Notes under the pieces: generated by a model
Told to the model about the DNA's origin: nothing
The model's database searches: none
What the model saw: only the letters and a program-made list of their open reading frames with translations
Shown: positions 14,092 to 20,702 of the stretch, one piece after another
Numbering within the stretch: position 1 is the first letter of the stretch
Layout: each line of letters begins with the position of its first letter
Program-made: the position numbers and the translations under genes
Assembly (NCBI GenBank): GCA_900549705.1
Contig: URPI01000022.1
Span: forward strand, 1-21,707
Source of the DNA: an uncultured Eubacteriales bacterium
Lineage (GTDB): Bacteria; Bacillota; Clostridia; Oscillospirales; Oscillospiraceae
Direction of reading: 5' to 3'
Length of the DNA: 21,707 nucleotides

Positions 14092-14113
14092 TATTTCAAA
14101 ATATTTTTAAGTA
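14092..14113. promoter_or_regulatory. Operator 1 of the SdpR-like repressor (upstream of -35)
   Basis: A 22-bp imperfect palindrome with an AAAATATTTT core, starting TATTTCAAA and ending TTAAGTA on the plus strand, four bases upstream of the -35 box. It pairs with operator 2 and is the better palindrome of the two. Confidence 0.65.
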
Positions 14114-14227
14114 CTTGTAGGAACTCCCCTGCCACTTGAACACATCCAGAATCCATGGAAAGATAATTGCGTTTTTGCGGTCTGTTCCACATTTCCGCAA
14201 ATTGCGGTATTTTTCCCTTTCTGCCAC

Positions 14228-14278
14228 CGGGCGCGGTCAGGATTTTCAGCCGTTGGATTTTGCCCTTGCCGGGCACAC
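14228..14278 (-). mobile_element. Decayed group II intron (class C-like) 5' fragment
   Basis: Read on the minus strand from 14278, it starts GTGTGCCCGGCAAGGGC and matches the intron start at the left window edge at 33 of the first 39 positions, followed by a similar CGCCCG segment. It begins directly after the U-tract of the rpsU terminator (TTTTTGTATG), the same placement as the first copy. No domain V-like sequence or maturase ORF follows before the sdpRI operators about 115 bases on, so only a 5' remnant is left; the exact right boundary is unknown. The rest of 14114-14227 shows a small CCGCAATTTGCGG palindrome and nothing else I recognise. Confidence 0.65.
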
Positions 14279-14317
14279 CATACAAAAATCCCCGCTGGAA
14301 AATACCAGCGGGGATTT
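14279..14317 (-). terminator. rpsU intrinsic terminator
   Basis: A perfect 13-bp stem (14286-14298 with 14305-14317, 6-nt loop) follows the rpsU stop by about 20 bases on the minus strand and is followed by a run of T residues ending TTTTTGTATG, where the intron remnant begins. Confidence 0.92.
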
Positions 14318-14338
14318 GAGCACAAATCAAGAGGGATA

Positions 14339-14521
14339 TTAGTAGAACTTTCTCTTGTTCTTGCGGGCAGCTTCAGACTTCTGCTTACGCTTCAGGCTGG
14401 GGCTGACATAATGCTCGCGCTTCTTGACTTCGGCGATGACGCCCTCCTTAGCACAGCTGCGCTTGAAACGACGCAGAGCGCTCTCCAGAGACTCGTTCTC
14501 CTTGACGCGAATTTCAGACAT
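14339..14521 (-). CDS. rpsU: 30S ribosomal protein bS21
   Basis: This 60-residue, very basic protein matches bS21 throughout: MSEIRVKENESLESALRRF, then RSCAKEGVIAEVKKREHYV and a Lys/Arg-rich tail RKNKRKFY. It binds the 30S platform next to the anti-Shine-Dalgarno region and helps initiation. The start at 14521 is set by GGAGGG before it; a longer reading to 14632 would run into the promoter. Length is normal for Firmicutes bS21. It lies downstream of leuS on the same strand but has its own consensus promoter and terminator, so it is probably transcribed mainly as a single gene. Confidence 0.97.
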   Translation of the reverse strand: MSEIRVKENESLESALRRFKRSCAKEGVIAEVKKREHYVSPSLKRKQKSEAARKNKRKFY

Positions 14522-14540
14522 TGTTTTCCCTCCCTCCGAC

Positions 14541-14563
14541 GCATCCGGCTTCATCCGGGATGC
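14541..14563 (-). promoter_or_regulatory. Hairpin in the rpsU leader
   Basis: In the about 60-nt leader between the rpsU promoter and start codon, GCATCCGG (14541-14548) pairs with CCGGGATGC (14555-14563) with one bulged base. It ends about 10 bases before the ribosome binding site. Autogenous control by bS21 is possible but inferred only from position. Confidence 0.4.
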
Positions 14564-14588
14564 TTTCAGGGCCTTATCGGCTTTTGTT

Positions 14589-14617
14589 ATTATAAAGGCT
14601 TTGTTCCCAAATGTCAA
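14589..14617 (-). promoter_or_regulatory. Consensus sigma-A promoter of rpsU
   Basis: TTGACA (14612-14617), 17-base spacer and TATAAT (14589-14594) on the minus strand, between the leuS stop and rpsU, giving a leader of about 60 nt. Confidence 0.93.
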
Positions 14618-14674
14618 GAAAAATCCTTGCATTTTACAAAATTTTTCTCAAAATTATTTTTCTGCTTTGGATAC

Positions 14675-17098
14675 TCACTTTACAATCAGGTTTACCAGCT
14701 TATTTTTGACCACGATGGTCTTGACAATGCCGCCTCCCTGCTTCTCCAGGAAACGGGCAATTTTCTCATCTGCCAGCACATTCTGAACCACCGTGTCATT
14801 ATCCAGGTCGGCATCCATTACCACAGTGCCGCGCATCTTGCCGTTAATCTGGACGGCCATGGTGACCTCGTGATCCTTGCACTTTTCCTCGCTGTAGACA
14901 GGCCAAGGCTCATAGGCAATGGTATTGTCATGACCCAGCAGCTGCCACATCTCCTCGCCCACATGAGGCGTGATGCAGGAGAGCATCTTCACGAAACCCT
15001 CAGCGTATTCCCTGGGACAGGTGCCGTTTTTATAGACCTCGTTGACAAAGACCATCATCTGAGCAATGGCGGTATTAAAGCCCAGAGACTCGAAATCGGA
15101 GGTGACCTTTTTGACCGTCTGGTGGTAGATTTTGGTCAGCTTGCCGTCATTCTCCTGGGTGATGTTGGCGCTCTCGGTGAAGAAATTCCAAACACGGTTG
15201 ATGAACTTCTTGGCACCGGCAACACCCTGGGCGCTCCAGGGCTTGGAAACCTCCAGCGGTCCCATAAACATCTCATACAGCCGCAAGGTATCGGCACCGT
15301 AATCCCGGACAATGTCACTGGGATTAACCACATACTGCGGGAAGCGCTTGCCCATCTTGATGCCGTTCTCGCCCAGAATCATGCCCTGGTGCACCAGCTT
15401 CTGGAACGGCTCCTTCACGGGAGACAGCCCCTTATCATACAGGAAGCGATTCCAGATGCGGGAGTACATCAAGTGACCCACGGCGTGCTCCGGGCCGCCC
15501 ACGTACAGGTCAACGGGCATCCAGTGCTTCAGCAGCTCCTGATTGCAGAACTCCTTGTCATTCTTGGGGTCGATATAGCGCATATAGTACCAGGAAGAAC
15601 CGGCGGAACCGGGCATGGTAGAGGTCTCACGGGTACCCTTGATGCCATGGGCATTATACTGCTTCCATGCGGTGGCATTTTCCAGGGGTGCCTGACCGTT
15701 TTTGCCCTTGTAATCCTCCAGCACCGGCAGAACCACCGGCAGTTCCTCATCGGGGACAAAATAGGTCCTGCCGTCCTGGGTGTACACGCAGGGAACCGGC
15801 TCGCCCCAATAGCGCTGGCGGGCAAAAATCCACTCCCGGAAATGATAATTCACCTTGCGGCGGGCAACGCCCATCTTTTCCAGCTTGTTGGTAATGGCTT
15901 CCTTGGCTTCCTCCACGGTCAGGCCGGTGAACTCCTCGGAATTGACCAGGCGGCAGCCCTTGCCCAGATAATCCTGCTTTTCAAAGGCACACTGGGACAC
16001 GTCCCGTCCCTCAATCACCTGAATCATGGGGATATTGTGGGCGATGGCATACTCAAAGTCACGCTGGTCGTGGCTGGGAACTGCCATTACCGCACCGGTG
16101 CCGTAGCTTGCCAGCACGAAGTCACCGATGAACACCGGCACCTGCTTGCCGTTGACCGGGTTAATGGCATACACGCCCTTCAGGGGGCAGCCGGTCTTGC
16201 CCTTGTTCAGCTCGGTGCGATCCATGTCGCTCTTTTTGACGGTTTCGTCAATGTAAGCCTGAACCTCCTGCTTGTTTTCCACTCTGTCCATCAAATCCTG
16301 GACAATCTTGCCATCCGGTGCCAGCACCATAAAGGTGATGCCATAGATGGTTTCAATGCAGGTGGTGTAGATGGAGAAATCGCCGCCGCCCACCAGCTGG
16401 AAATCTACTTCCACGCCGGTAGACTTGCCAATCCAGTTGCGCTGGATTTCCTTGGTGGATTCCGGCCAGTCAATTTCATTGAGGCCTTCCAGCAGCTTTT
16501 CTGCAAAGGCGGGCTGGTCGATGACCCACTGCATCATATTCTTCTTGACAACGGGATAACCGCCCCGCTCGGATTTTCCGTCGATGACCTCATCGTTGGA
16601 AAGCACGGTGCCCAGCTCCTCACACCAGTTGACGGGCATCTCAATGCGCTTGGCATAGCCAGCCTCATACAGCTGCTTGAAAATCCACTGCGTCCACTTA
16701 TAGAAGGAGGGATCGGAGGTGGCAATCATCTTCGACCAGTCGTAGTCAAAGCCCAGCTCTTGCAGCTGCCGGGAGAAGGTTTTGATGTTCTCCTGGGTAA
16801 AGCCGTCGGGATGATGGCCGGTGGAAACTGCATACTGCTCAGCGGGCAGGCCGAAGGAGTCATAGCCCATGGGGTGCAGCACATTGTAGCCCTGCATCCG
16901 CTTCATGCGGGACATGATGTCGGTTGCGGTGTAGCCCTCGGGGTGACCGGCATGAAGGCCCACACCGGAGGGATAAGGGAACATATCCAGCACATAATAC
17001 TTGGGCTTGGAGAAATCCCACACGTCGGTGTGGAAGGTGTCATGCTCCTGCCAGTATTGATGCCATTTTTGCTCGATTTCTGCAAAATCGTAGTTCAT
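14675..17098 (-). CDS. leuS: Leucyl-tRNA synthetase
   Basis: This 807-residue cytoplasmic class I synthetase charges tRNA-Leu. The N-terminal catalytic half has the HIGH motif as HAGH (49-52) in PSGVGLHAGHPEGY. The CP1 editing insertion carries SYGTGAVMAVPSHDQRD (about 331-347) with the conserved Asp. The catalytic KMSKS loop reads KMGKR (581-585) in GENGIKMGKRFPQ, followed by VNPSDIVRDYGADTLRLYEMF and a C-terminal anticodon-binding domain. Two departures stand out: KMGKR for KMSKS, and TTCIET (245-250) where editing domains normally read TTRPDT. Overall length and the rest of the sequence are intact, so it is likely the functional housekeeping enzyme. It follows rsfS by 26 bases and belongs to the same operon. 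Confidence 0.96.
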   Translation of the reverse strand: MNYDFAEIEQKWHQYWQEHDTFHTDVWDFSKPKYYVLDMFPYPSGVGLHAGHPEGYTATDIMSRMKRMQGYNVLHPMGYDSFGLPAEQYAVSTGHHPDGFTQENIKTFSRQLQELGFDYDWSKMIATSDPSFYKWTQWIFKQLYEAGYAKRIEMPVNWCEELGTVLSNDEVIDGKSERGGYPVVKKNMMQWVIDQPAFAEKLLEGLNEIDWPESTKEIQRNWIGKSTGVEVDFQLVGGGDFSIYTTCIETIYGITFMVLAPDGKIVQDLMDRVENKQEVQAYIDETVKKSDMDRTELNKGKTGCPLKGVYAINPVNGKQVPVFIGDFVLASYGTGAVMAVPSHDQRDFEYAIAHNIPMIQVIEGRDVSQCAFEKQDYLGKGCRLVNSEEFTGLTVEEAKEAITNKLEKMGVARRKVNYHFREWIFARQRYWGEPVPCVYTQDGRTYFVPDEELPVVLPVLEDYKGKNGQAPLENATAWKQYNAHGIKGTRETSTMPGSAGSSWYYMRYIDPKNDKEFCNQELLKHWMPVDLYVGGPEHAVGHLMYSRIWNRFLYDKGLSPVKEPFQKLVHQGMILGENGIKMGKRFPQYVVNPSDIVRDYGADTLRLYEMFMGPLEVSKPWSAQGVAGAKKFINRVWNFFTESANITQENDGKLTKIYHQTVKKVTSDFESLGFNTAIAQMMVFVNEVYKNGTCPREYAEGFVKMLSCITPHVGEEMWQLLGHDNTIAYEPWPVYSEEKCKDHEVTMAVQINGKMRGTVVMDADLDNDTVVQNVLADEKIARFLEKQGGGIVKTIVVKNKLVNLIVK

Positions 17099-17124
17099 GA
17101 TGAACAGTCCTTCCTCAAACCGCC

Positions 17125-17487
17125 TTATTCGGCGATAATAATCTCATTCAAATCCACCGCTTCGGCATCTGCCCACAGCCGTTCCAGGTCATAGAACTTC
17201 CGGGCTTCCTCGGTGAACACATGGACAACAATGGAGCCGAAATCCAATAGCTCCCAGCTGTTGCCCCGGTGGCCTTCCCTGCCCAGCATGGGCTCGCCCA
17301 GCTGCTCCATGGTATACTCTGCGTAGTCGCACAGGGTTTTAACATGGGTATTGGAAGTACCGGTGCAAATCAGAAAATAATCTGCAAGGCTGCTGACCTT
17401 TCCGATTTTCAGCAGCTTAATATCCATGCCCTTCTTGGAATCCAGGCAGCGGGTTACTTCATAGGCAATTTCTTTGGGTGTCAACAT
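17125..17487 (-). CDS. rsfS: Ribosomal silencing factor RsfS (Iojap/DUF143)
   Basis: This 120-residue protein matches RsfS: KKGMDIKLLKIGKVSSLADYF, then ICTGTSNTHVKTLCDYAEY, EGHRGNSWELLDFGSIVVHVF and the C-terminal EARKFYDLERLW. It binds uL14 on the 50S subunit and blocks subunit joining when nutrients are scarce. The ATG at 17487 is preferred because GGAGAG lies about 10 bases upstream; the in-frame TTG at 17493 would be too close. It follows the nadD-yqeK fusion by 15 bases, the usual nadD-yqeK-rsfS order. Confidence 0.96.
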   Translation of the reverse strand: MLTPKEIAYEVTRCLDSKKGMDIKLLKIGKVSSLADYFLICTGTSNTHVKTLCDYAEYTMEQLGEPMLGREGHRGNSWELLDFGSIVVHVFTEEARKFYDLERLWADAEAVDLNEIIIAE

Positions 17488-17502
17488 AATCAAATCTCTC
17501 CT

Positions 17503-18681
17503 TTAAGAGCGGTTCAAATAGTCCAGAGCGGCCTTGGAAGCAGGAGAAACGTCACAGCCCTGGTCTTTCAGGTGATCCAATGTCATTTCCAGCCCCAGCT
17601 TCAGCGCTCCCCGCAAATCGGAAAATGCCAGCGCCCGAAGCTGCTCCACGCCGGGAAAATCCCGGTTTGGCTCCATATAATCCGCCACATATACAATCGT
17701 TTCTAAGACGTTCATATCCGCCTTGCCGGTGGTATGGCTGCAAATGGCAGACACCACCCGGCTGTTTTCTCCGAAAATCCGCTGCGCCACCAGACTGCCG
17801 GTCAGGGCATGGAGGGTTTTGGGATATTTCATGGAAAAATCGTCTAAAATTTTACCATAAGCCCTGCACAATGTCAACTGCAAGGGGCCGTCCAGCGCCT
17901 TTGTAATGTCGTGCAGCAGTCCCGCCCGGGCGGCATCGGTTTCATCCGCCCCCCAGCGCTTTGCCAGCGCCACGCAGGTATCCCGGCAGCCCAGCACATG
18001 GCGCACCCGGTTTGGATTCAGCAGCCGGACAACAATAGACTCCAGCTGCTCCATGGGAAGGTGCTTCCAGTTGGCATCCGTGTCATAGAGTTTCTGCTCA
18101 TGGACATACGATGCCACATTGCCGGGAAGAAATTCGTCGCCGCACTGAAACGCCAGCAGCCGGCGCACCTGGGTGGAGGAAATCTCCGTCACCGGGTTAC
18201 ACAGCTCCGTGACCTTTGCACCCTGGGCGCAGAGAAGCTCCATGGCTGCCCGGTTTTTTTCCTGCTCGTGCTTGCCGCCGCGGGACAGCACTGCAAGGGC
18301 GGCATTTTGAGCAATCAGGTTCGCATTCTGCCACTGGGAAAAGCACTGGAACATATCAGAGCCTAACAGCAGCGTAAACGCCGCGTCAGGGTACTGTGCC
18401 CGCAGCTGCCGGATGGTATCCCAGGTGTAGCTTGTGCCGCCCCGTTCCATTTCCAGGCTGCACGCTTCCAGCTGCGGCTCGTTTTGCACCGCCAGGCGGG
18501 TCATTTCCAGCCGCTGCAAGGGGCTTGGTTCCTCCGCAGTTGTCTGCTTGTGGGGAACCTGGGAGGCAGGAACCAGCAATACCTTTGTAAGTCCCAACGC
18601 CTGTGCAGCATATTTTGCCGCACGGATGTGACCAATATGAGGCGGATTAAAGCTTCCGCCCAAAATACCAATGTGTTCCAT
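17503..18681 (-). CDS. nadD: NadD-YqeK fusion: nicotinate-nucleotide adenylyltransferase plus HD-domain Ap4A hydrolase
   Basis: This 392-residue protein joins two enzymes usually made from adjacent genes. Residues 1 to about 195 are NadD, with the nucleotidyl-transfer motif GGSFNPPHIGHI (8-19), LLLGSDMF (104-111) and ISSTQVRR (167-174); it makes deamido-NAD from nicotinate mononucleotide and ATP. From about 212 the sequence is YqeK, with His228, the HD pair 257-258 in GLLHDITK, His291, and VADYMEPNRDFPG (332-344), as in symmetric Ap4A hydrolases that yield ADP. A linker near 196-211 (LYDTDANWKHLPME) shows no stop or frameshift. GGAGGGG precedes the ATG. Both active sites look intact, so the fusion is probably bifunctional. 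Confidence 0.93.
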   Translation of the reverse strand: MEHIGILGGSFNPPHIGHIRAAKYAAQALGLTKVLLVPASQVPHKQTTAEEPSPLQRLEMTRLAVQNEPQLEACSLEMERGGTSYTWDTIRQLRAQYPDAAFTLLLGSDMFQCFSQWQNANLIAQNAALAVLSRGGKHEQEKNRAAMELLCAQGAKVTELCNPVTEISSTQVRRLLAFQCGDEFLPGNVASYVHEQKLYDTDANWKHLPMEQLESIVVRLLNPNRVRHVLGCRDTCVALAKRWGADETDAARAGLLHDITKALDGPLQLTLCRAYGKILDDFSMKYPKTLHALTGSLVAQRIFGENSRVVSAICSHTTGKADMNVLETIVYVADYMEPNRDFPGVEQLRALAFSDLRGALKLGLEMTLDHLKDQGCDVSPASKAALDYLNRS

Positions 18682-18710
18682 AACCTGCCCCTCCCTGTTA
18701 TATGATCGGA

Positions 18711-19184
18711 TTATTTCTCTTTCTTCCGCAGCTGCTTTTCCCGGTCGCGCTCGATGGCTTTTTCAATGGCCTGCTCCCGGAAATAGGCGTTGCGCTGCTC
18801 TTTTGCCTTTTTTTCTGCTGCACGGCGGGCATGAATGCCCTTGCGCACCGGGTCGGCCTTGCTGACCGGGACGGGCTTGCGCTTGGCGCGGCCTGTCTGG
18901 TTGCGCTCCTGCTGGCACTTTTCGCTGAACCGATAAATGACAAACTTAGAGCCGACGCAGGTAACACCCTCAGCACCGGTGGCCTCACAAATAGCATCGC
19001 TGACCTCCCGGGGAGACAGCAGTGCCCCTTCCAGCACCTTGCCCTTAACCAATTCTCTTGCAGTCAGCAGGTTCTCTGCCTCGGCAATCACCGCTTCCGT
19101 CACGCCGCTCTTTCCCACCATCAGGGTGGTTTCAATGGGATTCGACTGGGCGCGAAGCTCTGCCCGCTCTTTACTTGTCAGCAT
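18711..19184 (-). CDS. yhbY: YhbY-family (CRM domain) RNA-binding protein with basic C-terminal extension
   Basis: The first 95 or so residues of this 157-residue protein form a CRM domain: LTSKERAELRAQSNPIETT, the GxxG loop as VGKSGVT, and GSKFVIYRFSE. YhbY proteins associate with pre-50S particles and are thought to assist ribosome assembly. About 60 residues follow that are rich in Lys, Arg, Glu and Ala (for example RRAAEKKAKEQR and EKAIERDREKQ), predicted helical and highly charged; typical YhbY ends near residue 97. The ATG at 19184 is preferred over the ORF start at 19208 because AAGGAGG precedes it. It overlaps the end of rdgB by 14 bases. Confidence 0.9.
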   Translation of the reverse strand: MLTSKERAELRAQSNPIETTLMVGKSGVTEAVIAEAENLLTARELVKGKVLEGALLSPREVSDAICEATGAEGVTCVGSKFVIYRFSEKCQQERNQTGRAKRKPVPVSKADPVRKGIHARRAAEKKAKEQRNAYFREQAIEKAIERDREKQLRKKEK

Positions 19185-19776
19185 AACCTGCCTCCTTGAG
19201 TTTCTCATAAAATACCTTCAGCGCATTGGCACGATGGGACACCCGGTTCTTTTCCTCCGGGCTGACCTGCGCCAGAGATTTGCCGAAGGGGGGATAATAG
19301 AAGATGGGGTCATAGCCGAAGCCGTTTTCTCCGACAGGAGCGCGAAGCAGCATCCCGTGCACCTCTCCCCTGGCCTGGATGGTCTGCCCCTGGGGGGTAA
19401 CCAAGGTAATCACGCAGACGAATTTTGCCTGGCGCTTGTCATCCGGGACGTTTTCGGTATTTTTCAGTAGCAGGTTCAGTCTGCCCCGGTCATCCAGGCT
19501 TTCGTCGAAGCCATAGCGGGCAGAATAGATGCCTGGCTCCCCATTGAGGGCATCCACGGCGATGCCGGAGTCGTCTGCCAGTGCAGGAAGCCCGGTGGCT
19601 TTCATCACCGCCTCTGCCTTCAAGAAGGAATTTTCCTCGAAGGTAGAGCCGGTCTCCTCCACATCGATGTCCACGCCAAGCTCGGATTCCAGCACCAATT
19701 CCATATCGAATTTTTCGGTAATCTTGCTGATTTCCTCTAATTTATGCTTGTTTTTGCTTGCTAATACAACTTTCAT
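19171..19776 (-). CDS. rdgB: XTP/dITP diphosphatase (RdgB/HAM1)
   Basis: This 201-residue enzyme hydrolyses non-canonical purine nucleotides (XTP, dITP, ITP) to monophosphates, keeping them out of DNA and RNA. Family motifs are intact: N-terminal LASKNKHKLEEI, ETGSTFEENSFLKA, the catalytic ADDSGIAVDALNG followed by PGIYSARYG, GENGFGYDPIFY, and the C-terminal EEKNRVSHRANAL. Length is normal. AAGGAGAG precedes the ATG and overlaps the ftsY stop region, and its 3' end overlaps yhbY, so it sits inside a coupled operon. Confidence 0.96.
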   Translation of the reverse strand: MKVVLASKNKHKLEEISKITEKFDMELVLESELGVDIDVEETGSTFEENSFLKAEAVMKATGLPALADDSGIAVDALNGEPGIYSARYGFDESLDDRGRLNLLLKNTENVPDDKRQAKFVCVITLVTPQGQTIQARGEVHGMLLRAPVGENGFGYDPIFYYPPFGKSLAQVSPEEKNRVSHRANALKVFYEKLKEAGYADK

Positions 19777-19785
19777 ATTCTCTCC

Positions 19786-20688
19786 TTAGAACAAAGCTTT
19801 CACAAATTCCTCAGCATTGAAGGGCATGAGGTCGTCTTCCTTTTCGCCTACACCGATGAACTTCACCGGGATTTGCAGCACATCCGCCACCGCAATGACA
19901 ATACCGCCCTTGGCAGTGCCGTCCAGCTTGGTCAGGGCAATGGCGGTGACACCGGCAATTTCCTTGAACTGCTTGGCCTGAATCAACCCGTTCTGACCGG
20001 TGGTGCCGTCCAGAACCAGAAGCACTTCCTTGCAGGCTCTGGGCAGCTCCCGATCCACTACCCGGCGGATTTTATTCAGCTCGTTCATCAGATTGACCTT
20101 GTTGTGCAGCCGCCCGGCGGTATCGATAATCAGTACATCCACATCCTTGGCAAGCGCGGACTGGATGCCGTCATATACCACGGCAGCCGGGTCGGCACCC
20201 TCATGCTGGCGGACAATGGACGCGCCGCTGCGCTCTGCCCAGATTTCCAGCTGGTCGGCAGCGGCAGCGCGGAAGGTATCGGCTGCCACCAGCATCACCT
20301 TCTTACCGGCATCCACCTGCTGTTTGGCAATCTTGCCGATGGTGGTGGTCTTTCCCACACCATTGACACCGATCACCAGAATCACACTGGGCAGGGTTTT
20401 CAGTTTCAGCTCCGGGTCACCCACATTGAGCATATCCACCAGGATGCTGCGCAGCTCCTCTCGCGCTTCATCCGCCTGGCGGATGTGCTTGGCAGATACC
20501 GCCTTGCGCAGACGGTCTGTTGCCTTGGCAGCGGTTTCCGTGCCCAGGTCAGCCACAATCAGGCTTTCTTCCAGCTCGTCATAGAAATCATCGTCCAGTT
20601 CAGAGACAGAAAAAACATCATTCCAGGTTTCGGCGATGGCCTCTTTGGTCTTTGCAAGACCTTGTTTGATTTTATCAAAAAATCCCAT
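19786..20688 (-). CDS. ftsY: Signal recognition particle receptor FtsY
   Basis: This 300-residue GTPase is the SRP receptor that docks ribosome-SRP complexes on the membrane. After a short N-terminal amphipathic stretch (MGFFDKIKQGLAKTKEAIAE) come the four-helix N domain and the G domain: G1 GVNGVGKT (107-114), DTFRAAA (137-143), DTAGR (189-193) and TKLD (253-256). The acidic A domain is nearly absent, as in many Firmicutes. The ATG at 20688 is preferred to 20694 because AAAGGA is too close to the earlier one. It follows smc by 14 bases, the common smc-ftsY pairing. Confidence 0.97.
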   Translation of the reverse strand: MGFFDKIKQGLAKTKEAIAETWNDVFSVSELDDDFYDELEESLIVADLGTETAAKATDRLRKAVSAKHIRQADEAREELRSILVDMLNVGDPELKLKTLPSVILVIGVNGVGKTTTIGKIAKQQVDAGKKVMLVAADTFRAAAADQLEIWAERSGASIVRQHEGADPAAVVYDGIQSALAKDVDVLIIDTAGRLHNKVNLMNELNKIRRVVDRELPRACKEVLLVLDGTTGQNGLIQAKQFKEIAGVTAIALTKLDGTAKGGIVIAVADVLQIPVKFIGVGEKEDDLMPFNAEEFVKALF

Positions 20689-20702
20689 GTTCATTTCCTT
20701 TC

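Noticed and set aside
14040..14330. 96-codon minus-strand open frame between sdpR and rpsU
   Set aside because: It runs through the intron remnant, both operators and the sdpRI promoter, and has no ribosome binding site.
14411..17194. 927-codon plus-strand open frame antisense to leuS
   Set aside because: It lies entirely opposite leuS and rpsU, which have full family motifs; its translation is His/Gly/Leu-rich with no recognisable domain, as expected from the complement of a GC-biased gene.
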